Source of the DNA: Takashimella koratensis
Taxonomy: Eukaryota; Basidiomycota; Tremellomycetes; Trichosporonales; Tetragoniomycetaceae
Length of the DNA stretch: 64,000 nucleotides
Reading direction: 5' to 3'
Assembly: GCA_003116875.1 (NCBI GenBank)
Contig: BCKT01000011.1
Span: forward strand, 248,001 to 312,000
The number at the start of each line of letters is the position of its first letter. Position 1 is the first letter of the stretch. Shown piece by piece: positions 49,470 through 61,223 of this stretch. A program made the position numbers and the translations under genes. The notes below the pieces were generated by a model. That model saw nothing but the letters and a program-made list of their open reading frames with translations. It was not told the DNA's origin and did no database searches.

Positions 49470-50479
49470 AATGGTGGTAAGTATTGATCTTGGCTTGACA
49501 ACAGTGGTCGCGGCATAGTGAAGAAGAAAAGGGATCCTGGGGTAAAGCCCCGCCGGGATCTGGACATTGCAATCGTCTAGGAGACTGGGAATGGAGCTGA
49601 ATCAGAGGTATCTCCACCACTGCCGCCTACCGCCGGTTACAGAAACTCCTCGTGTCGATTGCGATGGAACTAGAGGGTGTGACGGACGTCCGCCCAGCTG
49701 AAGAGGAGTATGAGTATTTCTTCACTGTGAGTTACGGTGTGGGTGTGGGTTGGTGGCTAGGAGGATAAACGTGGGCATGGTACATGATGCACGATGAATA
49801 CGTTGCCCAAGCTGAAGAAGTGGAGATTGGTGAGTATTGACGCACTGGTCTAGGTCATATGTACAGGGTGTCGTGAAGAACACCCCAAGACGGTCTCGTT
49901 CAATCGCCAGGTGAGCTAAGACAACTTTGCTCAACTCGGCATGGGTCAGATCCGACGAGCCCATGCGCGGAGGGATGAAGATGTGATCGATGTCGAAGAT
50001 ACTGGCAAAGGACTGATCTCGTAATTAGGAAGAGCACGAGTTGTCTGGGTCCCGAGGAGCTGCCAACTTTGTCTGGCGATGTCCCCATTGCAAAGTGAGT
50101 GCCTCCCCCAGCTCTTCTCTCCACCCTCTATCCCCTTTTCGTTTCTTTCAACACTCTCCCCTAACCCACCTTCCTCTGGCAAAAAGAACATTCTGCCTCA
50201 TTCATCCCACCCTCCTCAACTACCAAATCCACTTCACCTATACCATACACCGCATCCAAACCGGGTCCTCAGCCGTTTGTCGCGCTCGACTGCCGAGGCC
50301 TCGAATTCACCGCCTTTCATTTCCGCGGCAAGTGGAAGTGCATCGGTGCAGAGAGTGGGGTCGGGTTCGAGTTGGATTGGGAAGAAGCGGATGAGGAAGG
50401 GAGGTGGGATGAGTATGATGAGAAGGCCGAAGCGCCAGTGAGCGTCAGTGAGGTGTCGAGTACGATCACGAGGGCTTAG
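49470..50479 (+). CDS. CXXC zinc-binding protein (DUF866/CZIB family)
   Basis: Exons 49470-49475 (only ATG GTG), 49643-49726, 49854-49910, 50029-50094 and about 50187-50479; about 169 residues. The start MVKLLVSIAMELEGVTDVRP and the two Cys pairs (CTGC and CPHC), with ELSGSRGAANFVWRC between them, match the family represented by human CZIB (C1orf123), a small cytosolic zinc-binding protein of unknown function. The C-terminal part (FVALDCRGLEFTAFHFRGKW, WDEYDEKA) also fits. The last intron is odd: the canonical GTGAGT donor after the CPHCK codon and the only nearby AG (50185-50186) leave the frame one base short, so the junction is non-canonical, uses another donor, or reflects a sequence error. 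A 6-base first exon is supported by the family's conserved MVK start. Confidence 0.85.
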
Positions 50480-50875
50480 TGTTGGTTCAAGGCGAGCGTG
50501 CGAGCGCAGCGAGGGTGTGAGCGTGGGGTGTGGGCGCGGATCAGGATAGAGGGGCGAACGAGCAGCTGTCAAGGCAGCAAAGAGGGTAGGAAGAATGAGG
50601 CACAGGGAACGAGGGAACGAGATCTAGACGGAATGATCTCAAGCCGACTGGCACTCAGACAGTCTCCTCTACTGCCAAGAGGGAGCATGCAACTTTTGTC
50701 TTTTCATCCCAATGTCCAACCTGGACCACCATCTACGTCTACTCGGACAAGTCCTGTAAATATGAATTGATTTTTTGCTCATGTTTTCTTTTGTTATGTG
50801 TATGAGGTTTTACTGCTACGTTTGCTAAACTTTGCGCATTTCCGTCTGATCGGTGCGCTCGCTGGCCAGGTGATA
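50480..50875. other. convergent intergenic region
   Basis: 3' flanks of the DUF866 and lumazine synthase genes. No gene seen. Confidence 0.5.
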
Positions 50876-51877
50876 CTAGAGGACACCCTTGTTCCAGTCG
50901 GCAGACTGCGCGGCGAGCTCGACAGCCGCGAGCGCCCAATCCTCGCCGTGGTCTGTGATGTCAGCGGGGGATTCGACAATGAACAACTCGTTCCACCCGG
51001 ACTAGAACCTCTACGTTCTCCCCCTCCGCACGATGCATTCTTCTTCAGTCTTTGTCCATGCCACTTTTCCTTCCCCCGAACAACATATCTCAGTCCCGTA
51101 TTCCAGTCCCTCCCGTCGCACTCACTGTGTCCCTTGCCCTTCTCGCCTCGTCCAAGTCCCGCACGTTCAAGCGCCTGGTCATCCGTGAGCGCCGTCAAGA
51201 CCCCAAAGACGACCGGGACGCCCGTGTCCAGCTGAACGCGCATAAGACCGTGGGTGACGGCTTCGCAGATGTACTCAAAGTGCATCGTCGAGCCCTTGAT
51301 CAGGCACCCGATGGCGATGATCGCGTCGAACGGAGCGGTCGAGGCGGACGAGGCAGTGGCGGTGGAGGTGGGTGCAGGGGTGGAGGATCGAGCAGAAGGG
51401 TCAGAGTCGATAAGTGAGAGGAGGTTGGTCGTTGACGTAGCGATCATGGAAGGAGCAGCGTTGGCGGACTGAGTCTTGCCGGCCTCAATGAGCCTGGGGT
51501 CGTTTAGCAGTGTCAAAGACAAGAAAATCAAGCAACGAGAACACGTCTTGAAACGGGATGATCCACAAACTGAGCAGACCCAAGTGCACCAGGCGTACCG
51601 ACGACCATCTCAACCCAGCCAGCCAGCCATGACCCAGTCAAACATCCTCTACCCTCACTCACTTCTTGCACGCAAACGGCAATTCGTAGCTTCCCGGGAC
51701 GGTCTTGACCACGATATTCTCCTGCTTGACGCCTTGCTCCTTGAGCTTGGAGATGGTGCCCTCGACAAGAGCCTTGATGACGGCGTCGTTCCAGCGAGCG
51801 TGGACAATAGCGACGCGGAAGGGTGCGCCGTCGTATTTGACCGGGGGTGGGGGGAGGCCCTTGATCGTTGGGTCCAT
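50876..51877 (-). CDS. RIB4: 6,7-dimethyl-8-ribityllumazine synthase
   Basis: Three exons on the minus strand: 51663-51877, 51126-51493 and 50876-50952; 219 residues. It condenses 5-amino-6-ribitylaminouracil with 3,4-dihydroxy-2-butanone 4-phosphate, the penultimate step of riboflavin synthesis. Landmarks: [73 protein letters not shown] and [15 protein letters not shown] Ser/Thr/Ala/Pro-rich insert of about 45 residues ([20 protein letters not shown] and following) sits between the PGSYELP helix and the GCLIKG strand, which explains the extra length over the usual 160-170 residues. It is divergent from ILV5, 507 bases apart. Confidence 0.95.
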
Positions 51878-52384
51878 GGTGCTTGCTGGTTTAGGTTGGG
51901 GTAGGGGTGATGGTGGGTGGTGGTGGTGGTGAATCTCGAGTCGTTGATCTTGGTCATGGAACCGTGGAAGCCGATGGACAAGGGAGACGGTCACGTGATA
52001 TGCTATCCTCTCACGGCTTACGAGGGGGGATGAGATATACCATCACCCTGAGAGACACACCCGCCGCGTAGCAAGGGCGAGATCTCGTCGGTCCTGAACG
52101 GAAGCAAAACCCGGGGCTAAGCGATCTATCCGCGGGCTGATTGGCTGTGGCTTCCCCTGCACCCCGGACTTTCGGCTTGTCGGACCCGATGGTTTACCCT
52201 GTGGGATGTGGCACTTTGTACGCGGGGCAGCAAAGGAGGGCGTAGGACGAAAAAAAAAAAAGTTGGAATTCGAGTCCGTCAAGGTTAGAGACGCAATCCA
52301 GCCACAGCAATACAGTAGTACATCAACCCAACACCTCCTCTCTCCATCTCTTCTCTCTACTTCACCACACGTCAACTACAAACA
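51878..52384. promoter_or_regulatory. divergent region between RIB4 and ILV5
   Basis: 507 bases between two start codons. It has a GGTGGTGG stretch next to RIB4, an A12 tract near 52250 and a CT-rich leader before ILV5. No specific regulator site can be claimed. Confidence 0.5.
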
Positions 52385-54138
52385 ATGTCCTTCTCCCGAT
52401 CTACCGGCGCCGCCCTCAAGCAGGCCATCAAGGCCGCTGCCCCCGCCGCCCGCCCGGCCGCCCGCTCGTACTCCATCCTCAGCCGCGCTGCTCCCAAGGC
52501 CGCCATGGCCTCGAGGCTCGGTGTAAGTGTGCTTCTCGTCCCATCACTACCTCCTAACCGCTTCCCCTTCCTTTTCCCAAACATGGCATCCATCGCATCT
52601 GATATTCTCTTCTCTCACATCATCCCCCATCTCCTCTGACATGACCCACCCACTGACACCCCACAGGCCACCCGCGGTGTCAAGACTCTTGACTTTGCAG
52701 GGACCAAGGAGGTCGTTTACGAGCGTGCCGACTGGCCGCTTGACAAGCTCCAGGCTTTCTTCAAGAACGACACCCTCGCCATGATCGGCTACGGGTCGCA
52801 GGGCCACGGCCAGTCCCTCAACGCGCGTGACCAGGGTCTCAAGGTCATTGTCGGTGTTCGCAAGGGCGGAGAGTCGTGGAAGCAGGCTCAGGAGGACGGT
52901 TGGGTCCCCGGAGAGACCCTCTTCGATATCCCCGAGGCTATCAACCGCGGTACCATCATCATGAACCTCCTCTCCGACGCCGCCCAGTCCCAGACCTGGA
53001 ACGAGATTGCCCCGCTCATCACCAAGGGCAAGACTCTCTACTTTGCCCACGGCTTCTCGGTTGTCTACAAGGAGGACGTGAGTGATTGTTGCCCCCCCGC
53101 ACCCTTGTCGTACCTCTCTGCAGATGCGATCAAACTCGTCTTCGATCATTCCTTCTTCTCCTCGTCACCTTACGATCTTCATTGCTGACCCGCGCAGACC
53201 CACGTCGTTCCCCCCAAGGACGTCGACGTCATCCTCGTCGCCCCCAAGGGCTCTGGCCGCACTGTCCGCACCCTCTTCCTCGAGGGCCGCGGCATCAACT
53301 CCTCCATCGCCGTCTACCAGGACGTTACTGGCCAGGCCAAGGAGAAGGCCGTCGCGCTCGGTATCGCTGTCGGCTCGGGCTACTGCTACGAGACCACCTT
53401 TGAGAAGGAGGTCTTCTCCGACCTCTACGGAGAGCGTGGTGTCGTGAGTTTCGTCCCTTGGACGTTGTCTTCTTCCCACTATCTTTTTTCTATCTTTACT
53501 TCTTTCCTCCTTCTCATATCCTCACGCGTAATTCGAGCTGACGTGCGACTTCCTTCCCCACAGCTTATGGGTGGTATCCAGGGCATGTTCCTCGCCCAGT
53601 ACGAGGTCCTTCGCAAGAACGGCCACTCCCCGTCCGAGGCCTTCAACGAGACCGTCGAGGAGGCTACCCAGTCCCTCTTCCCGCTCATCGGCAAGTACGG
53701 TATGGACTACATGTACAACGCCTGCTCGACCACCGCTCGTCGTGGTGCTCTCGACTGGGCCCCCAAGTTCAAGGAGTAAGTCAGCGGTGGCTATAGAATC
53801 GGGCTTTATCCCTCCTTTCGTCCCTTCACCTCTTCTTCCCATCCTCTCCGAAAACCATTGGCGCCAAAACCTACCCATCCTTACTACTCTCGCCTCTCTC
53901 CCCTTGCTCTTGAGAAGATGCTAATTCCGTACCCAGGGCCAACCTCCCCGTCTTCGAGGCTCTCTACAAGTCCGTCAGGGACGGTTCCGAGACTCGTCGT
54001 TCGCTCGAGTTCAACTCCCGCAAGACCTACCGCGAGGACCTCCAGAAGGAGCTTGACGAGATTGACTCCCAGGAGATCTGGCGCGCCGGCAAGACTGTCC
54101 GTGCCCTTCGCCCGGACGCCAACAAGGACGAGCTTTAA
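52385..54138 (+). CDS. ILV5: ketol-acid reductoisomerase, mitochondrial
   Basis: Five exons: 52385-52522, 52667-53077, 53198-53443, 53564-53775 and 53937-54138; 402 residues. It converts acetolactate and acetohydroxybutyrate to the dihydroxy-acids of the valine, isoleucine and leucine pathways, using NADPH and Mg2+. The N-terminal 45 or so residues (SRSTGAALKQAIKAAAPAAR) are an Arg/Ala-rich matrix-targeting peptide. The cofactor loop is LAMIGYGSQGHGQSLNARD, followed by INRGTIIMNLLSDAAQ and KTLYFAHGFSVVYK. The C-terminal knotted domain has GSGYCYETTFEKEVFSDLYG, GGIQGMFLAQYEVL and MYNACSTTARRGALDW. Length fits the fungal class I enzyme. Codon use is strongly C-ending, as expected for a highly expressed gene. 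Confidence 0.97.
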
Positions 54139-54466
54139 ATGGCTAATTGGAGATTTTCAATAAGCCCTTCTTCTCTCGCTCGACCGTGTTTTGGTTTCAC
54201 CCTCTCATCTCATCCTCTCTACCCCCTCACCCCACCATCCAAAAGGTCCGCAGATGACCCTTCCCTCTAGCGTTCAAAGTATGATATGCATATTGTTCGT
54301 GCTACAACGTGACGTCGATATTGACGTGGATCTGGATGAGTCTATTCGAGGTAAAGAAAATTGGCTAAACACGGAGAACGCTGTCGAACATTAGAACGCG
54401 CTCGAGACATCGACGATCACAGTGTCATGTGACGTTCTTGAGTATCCAGTGAGACATCAACAGTGC
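54139..54466. other. convergent intergenic region
   Basis: 3' flanks of ILV5 and the polymerase epsilon subunit gene; TTTTCAATAAGCC near 54155 is a plausible polyadenylation signal for ILV5. Confidence 0.5.
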
Positions 54467-57083
54467 TCATTCAAGTGACAATGCGCTGATCGATTGACAT
54501 GAAATTGTCAGCTCGTTTTCTCAACTTGACCTTTTTCTGTCCTCTTAGACTCACCTTCGTTCGCTCCGCCCTGTCGCTGGGTAAAACATGGACCATTCAA
54601 ACTCCCCTCCTCCTCCTCCAGCCGCTGCCCCAGTTCCTCCCGCTCCAGCACCAACCGCGCCTTCCCCCCCACTCGCGCCAGACGATACGAACCTCCCCGG
54701 ATTAAATACATGACACCCTTCATATGTCAACTCAAACCGCTCGTATTTGTCCGCAAGGACGATCGCTGTCGGCATAGGGTATAGACGAAGGGCGTGATCG
54801 TATTCCCATAATGTAGGGCGAACAGATCGAGGTAATGGAGACAGGTGGCCTTGGTCCAGGATAGTTTGGACGAGCTGGTGTGAAAGATAGAAGAATAGAT
54901 AGGAGATGATCAGCGTTGTCGTTGATATTTTGTCAACATCCCAGAGACCAGATACGCCAAGAGTCAGAAAGACCCTCTATTCCCTCCCTCCTCATCCGAC
55001 CACAGCCCACATTAACACTCACATATCGCTTCATATCCGCGCCTTCATCATCCGCTTTCACTCTAACCAAATTCCTCAACATTTTCCCCATCAAATCCTC
55101 TCTACACACCACGATCTCTTGCCCAAAGTACCGTATCCGACACGGATTGGAGACAAACCTCGCTCGTGGGAACCGTTGAGTCAGGCGAGAGGTGAAGGTG
55201 CTTGGGAGGGCGGGTCGAGGGAGGGTTGAGGAGGACCAAGGGTCAAGTGGACCGGGGACAAAAATGAAGTGAGATTGGTGCAAGAGTGGGAAAGTCTGCA
55301 ATAGGTCGGTTAGGGCGTTGAAACCGTCTATTCGTGTTCAATTCGGACAGAAACACAAACTCATCAGCAAAGAAGACAGGTAGTGTAAACAATGAGATCA
55401 TGAATGGAGAACGCACTGGTATACCGCTTGACACCATCCTCACTCTGCCACCCCTTCTGACAAAAGTTTCCACATAGGATAAACGCCATGGGTCGATACT
55501 CGACCGCCTCTGCGTAACCCTCAAATAACCGCCGAAGAGCAGGGATCGTACGCGGGTGATCGAGCCAGACATCAGAGAGGACGACGAAAGATACTTGAGA
55601 GTTGGCCAACACGGTCGGTCGGTATTTCTCCTGTACGGCAGTTAGTCAAAGACTGTGTAAGGGACATAGAATATGGGGGTTTAGGCAAGGGTGTCCAAGG
55701 AAGGGGAAACACGATGTACCTCTTCTTTAACGGACATTGCGCCTCCCCCGAGGAAATCGACGTGGCCGTGAAGGCTCCTGGACGAATCAGTCAGCCTCAT
55801 AGTATTGTGGAATAGACCTGGACATACCTCGCAACGTCACGCTTCTCGCTTGGTGGATGACCCATAGCGAGGACTCTGATCGTCTCATCGATCGTATACT
55901 CTCCCTCAATAAGGACCATGCATCCTTCGGTGAACAGGCCTTCTCCCGGGACCTGTAAACGCGAGTCAGCTACGGCCTTTCGCAAGGCTTTGTCCGATAG
56001 CTAGATGAGGAGAAAGTCAGGCCTGAACTCACCGCATCTTCCATGTCGAGGACGACACGACCCTCGCCGTCTTCGAGACATAACCGGCCTTCTGGGTCAC
56101 GAGAAAGCATACCAAAGAGGAGAAACAGCTGGCCCGCGCGTCCAAGCAAGTTCCGAGTAGATGTGAGCTGTGCACACGGGTCAGTAACGAGTCAACATAG
56201 ATGAGCTTGGGTAGAAGAGTTTTAAAGTTGGCTCTTCGATTTTGGTCGTGGCTAAACGACATACCTTGAGATAATTGGCGCGGTCGTTACCTCCTATTGC
56301 TGGTGGTGTAAAGTTTTCGTTACGAAGGATGACCTAGTCGATAGTCAGCGAATCGACCATTAATGAGCTATGGGACAGTGTGACTTACCTCTTTAATGAT
56401 TCCCCATCTTTCTCTGAGGTAAGCCGACCTGCTCGACGCTTGACCAGCTACCGACTTTCCTTTTCCTCTGCAATATAACATAGATATCAGCACCAGCAAC
56501 CTATCCCAAGCTTGGCACTCGCTACGCACGCCGTGAACCCGTTCCGAATCGGATCAAAATGTACCGCTGGCATTTCGAAACTGTCCACGACTGAGAAATG
56601 AGCCTCGATATTGACTTCAGAAGGGTCAGTGGGGCCGGATTCGTCGACACTGCCAAGTTGGAGGATCTCATAGGCGCGTTTCAAGGCGGATAGGGACACA
56701 AGGGATGATGACTCTGAGCAAAGTCAGTAAGGGGTTTGGCAGGCGATCAAGGATGGAGATGAACGATGAGGGGGAGATGGGTATAGGAGGCGGACAAGAG
56801 GAAAAGAGAGCGAACCTTCTCCCTTGAGGTATTCTCTGGCCCATAGCTCGAGACCAACCGCCCATTCCTCTTGCGGGATCTCATTCTGTCATAGGGAGAG
56901 TAATCGAAGCGGTTCCAAGATCAGCATCAACCTCGCTAACATTTCTTTATCATTCGGTCACCTCGTGAGCGTACTCACTTCGAGCAAGACGGATTCAATG
57001 TAGGACAAGGCAGCAGCTGGCAGAGTGAGCGAGTGTTTGGACGAGAACACTTTGACGATGGCTGCTCGCATTGCGTTGACCAT
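54467..57083 (-). CDS. DPB2: DNA polymerase epsilon subunit B
   Basis: Twelve exons on the minus strand: 56979-57083, 56816-56885, 56530-56713, 56389-56467, 56265-56333, 56033-56167, 55828-55952, 55720-55777, 55417-55630, 55023-55327, 54555-54874 and 54467-54485; 560 residues. It is the essential second subunit of the leading-strand polymerase and links it to the CMG helicase. The N-terminal helical domain ([20 protein letters not shown]) is followed by an OB-fold ([40 protein letters not shown]) and an inactive calcineurin-like phosphoesterase domain ([56 protein letters not shown]), then FNPGRF and SMFYPATG. The Gly/Ala run before that end is unusual. The final 19-base exon is less sure: without that splice the protein stops at 54551. 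Confidence 0.93.
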
Positions 57084-57447
57084 GGTGGGCAACTGAGGCA
57101 GTCGTTGGCGTAGATGAGGGTAGATATGTGGATGTGGAAATGGAGATGGAGGTGACCTAAATGTTCAAAGTCAAAACACACGTCGAGCGGACCTCCACCG
57201 GCGCGTCTTTATCATATACAAAGTGGGGGGTGCAAACAGGTACAGCGGGTTCGATTATATGGCACGCCTATAAAGCTCGATGATGAGTAGGCGCCCGCAA
57301 CATAGGCGTGCCTGTAGACCACCCGAAGTGATTAGATTTAGGCATGAAGGATGATTCATTCTTCTGGTCGTCTTGATCCTCGTTTCGGTCTTTGTTTCTG
57401 TTTCTGTCTCATTGTTCAGATATCGATACCCACTCACAACACCCACC
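57084..57447. promoter_or_regulatory. divergent region between DPB2 and NOT3/5
   Basis: 364 bases between the two start codons. A T/G-rich repeat (CTTTGTTTCTGTTTCTGTC, near 57390) precedes the NOT gene. No other gene seen. Confidence 0.5.
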
Positions 57448-60400
57448 ATGGCATTGAGAAAGCTACAAGGTACATGTCCCCTCCCTCGAGCAACTCTCGC
57501 AACACGGACCGCTCCGTCACGGCTCGCTCTTCTCTTGTTTATCTCGCGCTCCTGTAACCTGTGCTGACCGTGTCCCTCACTCTCTTCCCCTCCCTCCTCC
57601 CTCCTCCCTCCCTCCTCCCTCCCTTCCCGACCGCAGCCGAAATCGACAAGACGCTCAAGACAGTCGACCAAGGCGTCGAAGTCTTCGAGTCCACATTCGA
57701 CAAACTGGGTCACGCATCCAACGCGACTCAAAAGGACAAGCTCGAAACGGACCTTAAAACTCAGATCAAGAAGCTTCAGAGGATGAGAGATCAAATCAAG
57801 ATGTGGTTGGGCAATAGCGATATCAAGGATAAATCGGCATTGTTGGATCATCGCAAGTTGATCGAGTCGGTGAGTTATGGTAAAAGCTAGCAAGGGGAGT
57901 GAGAGGTTGGATTGAGGGAGAGTTGAAGCTGCGTTGAAGGAGAAGGGGAAGGTGGTTTGCAGGTCCGGCCGGACATCGTGTTGCCGCTGATGGTTGGATG
58001 TACCTTTGCTGACGATACTTTTCCTTCCCTGCGTTCTGGATTATGACCACCGCACCTTTCACTATCCACGTCCTTGACACATCTCCGACCTACCCTCGAC
58101 CCACAGCAAATGGAGCGGTTCAAAGCTCTCGAGAAAGAGATGAAGATGAAGGCCTTCTCAAAAGAAGGGCTGATCGCCGCTGCTCGTCTTGACCCTGCCG
58201 AGAAGGCCAAACGCGACATTGTTGATTGGATCGGAAACATGACCGACGAGATCTCCCGCCAAATCGAGCAGACGGAGGCCGAGCTCGAAGTCCTGCATGC
58301 GGCCAAGAAGAAGAAATCGGGTAACGACAGGTTGACCGAGCTCGAGGAACTCAATGAACGAAGACAATGGCATATCGGCAGATTGGAAATCGTTCAGCGC
58401 ATGTTGGAGAATGGTCAGCTGCAGGTTGAACAAGTGGAGAGTATACAGGAGGACGTCAAGTATTTCGTCGAGGATAACGCGGTGAGTCAAACTGTCCTAA
58501 GCAGAAGGACAAGCCAGTTTGTGCAAGAAAGAAGGCCGTGGAGAGGGAAATCGCTGATCAAGGTCTGAATATAGGAGGAAGAATTCGACTTTGACAACGG
58601 GATCTACGATGAGCTCAACCTCCAAGATGTCGAGGACGAGTACATTGGCGATATTGCGCACGGACAAGACGAGTCGTCTAATGTCGATTCGGCGTCCGCC
58701 GCCGACCCGACTGAGATCCAGAAAACGCCAGCCAAAGAGGAGAAGAAGAAAGAGCTCGAGGTAGGTGGAAACGAGGCAAGTTGAGAAAGAGGAGCAATCA
58801 GGGACGCGGTGGGGGTTGTGGTTAGGAGAAAGGAAGTTGTACCCTGACACAAGGAAATATAGCAACCGCCAAGTCCTGTGTCGGCGAAGAAGAACCCAGC
58901 AAAGAGTGAGTTTAGTTCAGAGGCTCGAGAGGTGGTGTCTGTAGTCAGTCTCGTGGCTGACAAGCTCGCAGAGACGACAATGGAGATCAAAGCAGAAAGT
59001 ATGTTGGGTTTTCTTCACTTCTCTGCGCTCTTTCTTTCTCGCAATACTTTATCTTTCACATTGGCGACATTGAAATCGGCGTCGAGTTGTTTGGTCCACA
59101 GTAGATGACTGACAATTATGTTCCCTCACATAGCAAAACCTACCAAACCCGAGCCTGCAGCTGTACCCGCCCCATCTGTCCCCGCTCCAGCCCCTGCCGC
59201 CACTCCTGCTCCTGTCCCAGCTGCTGCTCCCGCGCCTACGCCGACGAAAGCCGCCCCTCTCCCGCCAATCCGGTACGCTGCCGCCGCCGCAGCTGCCGTT
59301 GCAGCTCCTGCTACCGGAACCTCGTCTACCGCCTCACACCCAGCTGCACCAGAGCCAAGCGGGTCGCCGCAGAAGGGCAAAGACGCAGCGGAGGCCGCAC
59401 CCTCCCCGACGACCGAGGAACAACCCCAGGCTCCATCCGCGTCGGACGCATCTCGAGCACCTGCCAACGGACACGGCGCACCACCACCTGGTCTTGCCCC
59501 TTCGCCATCGACCGAGCCGCAACAGCAACTCACTCAACAGGTGGCCGACCTCTCGCTCCAGCCTCCAGGGATCGGACCAAACGGACCTACCCTTTCCCAG
59601 TCCCCCGTTTCCACCGCTGCCAACGCGACTACCACAACAGCCCCCTCCGCCCCCGCACAGGCACAGGCACAGGCCGGCGCAGTCGCGCCTCCAGGATACG
59701 CACACGCCGAATCGTCACGCGCGCCTTCTGGAGCATACAACTCGCAACAGCTGCCGACGGGACAACAACTGAGTCCGAGGAAGGAACATGGTGTGTTGGG
59801 AAGCTTGATGCACAGCTTTGACATGGCCAAGGAGTTGTGTAAGTGGATGTGTGAACCCCTAATTGGTTTTGCGGCTCGAATAGCACGCCAATGCTGACGT
59901 GTGCTATTTGACGTGGGTGTGTGGAATATAGCTGAGCGAAGGGCCGGAGACTTGAACGAGCTCCACAGTGACCTCGACGTCAGTTTCCGAAACCTCCCTC
60001 AACAAGCTGATGCCGAACCGTGAGTCCAAGTCCAACAAGCGTAGTCGTTTGAAAGAGACAATCGCAGCTAACGCCTTCTCTCTTTTCTTCTTTTTGCACT
60101 CATTGGGTGATATCATATAGACCACGCTACTACCACCCTCAAAATCCAGTCCCGACACCATCGTATTATCCCCAGGCGAGGCTACCGGTTCTCGAGGACA
60201 AGAACATCTACCAGCGACTCGAGTTGGATCAGTTGTTCTACATCTTCTATTACATGACGGGGACGTACGAGCAGTGAGTAACCCTTATCCGAGAAGGGAG
60301 AGAGAGAGGAGGAAAGACCCGAGTCGCCGAGAGTAAAGGGGAGGTCAAGGACGCTATCCTTAAAACCGAGGGAGCAGTGGATGGGATGGTTTAAGGTTGG

Positions 60401-60779
60401 ACAAGAGCTGATACAAATATGGTATTTCCTCAGATGGCTCGCGGCACAAGAACTCAAACGACAAAGCTGGCGATTCCACAAACAATACCTGACATGGTTC
60501 CAACGTGCTCATAACCCTCAAGCAATAACCGAGGATTACGAGCAAGGAGGGTACTATTACTTTGATTGGGAGAACGCTTGGTGTCAGCGCAAGAAGAGCG
60601 ATTTCCGCTTCGAGGTGAGTCGGGTTTGGATTTGGGCAGTAAAGCGAGGTTAGAGTAGCGTGCGGTATGCGCGTGCGCGGAAGGGGAATGGAGATGGTGG
60701 AAGGGTGAAGGGAAATTTGCTGTGGTGATGAGAAACTCGAGCTGACTTGAGATAGTACCGATGGTTGTCGGATCATTGA
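57448..60779 (+). CDS. CCR4-NOT complex subunit Not3/Not5
   Basis: Eleven exons: 57448-57469, 57637-57869, 58107-58481, 58575-58760, 58863-58905, 58972-58998, 59134-59838, 59932-60019, 60121-60273, 60434-60614 and 60756-60779; 678 residues. The N-terminal Not3/5 domain (about 1-230) is a long coiled coil: ALRKLQAEIDKTLKTVDQGV, KTQIKKLQRMRDQIKMWLGN and VDWIGNMTDEISRQIEQTEA. A Pro/Ala/Thr-rich linker of about 300 residues comes next. The C-terminal NOT box (ELDQLFYIFYYMTGTYEQWL, AAQELKRQSWRFHKQYLTWF, GYYYFDWENAWCQRKK) binds Not1 and Not2. The complex deadenylates mRNA and monitors codon optimality. Yeast has two paralogues, NOT3 and NOT5; one gene is typical of most other fungi. The last exon has only eight codons including the stop. 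Confidence 0.95.
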
Positions 60780-61223
60780 GTCCTCTCTCGATTCCCTTCG
60801 ATCCGTGGTTGGGCCACTGGGTTACCTACATCACTGTACCTTGTGCATACTATGCATCGTCACATGTTCAACGCAGGCGTGGACTCATGAAGACTGACAA
60901 ATGAAGTACTGTAATCAAAGATTCATAAGAGACACGGAAAGGGGAAAAACATATTACGTACGTATAGAACATTAAGTAACAGAGATCAGGATTTGCGGAC
61001 TTTGTCCCTCGTGGGACGATTGTGACCAGATAGGGGGAGAAAGAGGCCGAGGAAAGAGGTGATAGGTGAATCAAGATGGTAGAAGATATACAGTATGGAT
61101 CTGAAGTGGAGGCGGAGCGCAGAATGAGGACGGGGGAGGAAGACGCGGAAGACCAAGCTGGCGAGAGGGGTCAGAGCGAACCTGAACCATCCAATCCAAT
61201 CTACTACCTATATACCTTTTCTC
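60780..61223. other. convergent intergenic region
   Basis: 3' flanks of the NOT gene and the sugar transporter gene. No gene seen. Confidence 0.5.

Noticed and set aside
59105..59821. 238-codon plus-strand frame
   Set aside because: It overlaps the Not3/5 Pro/Ala linker in another frame; the linker frame is continuous with the NOT box.
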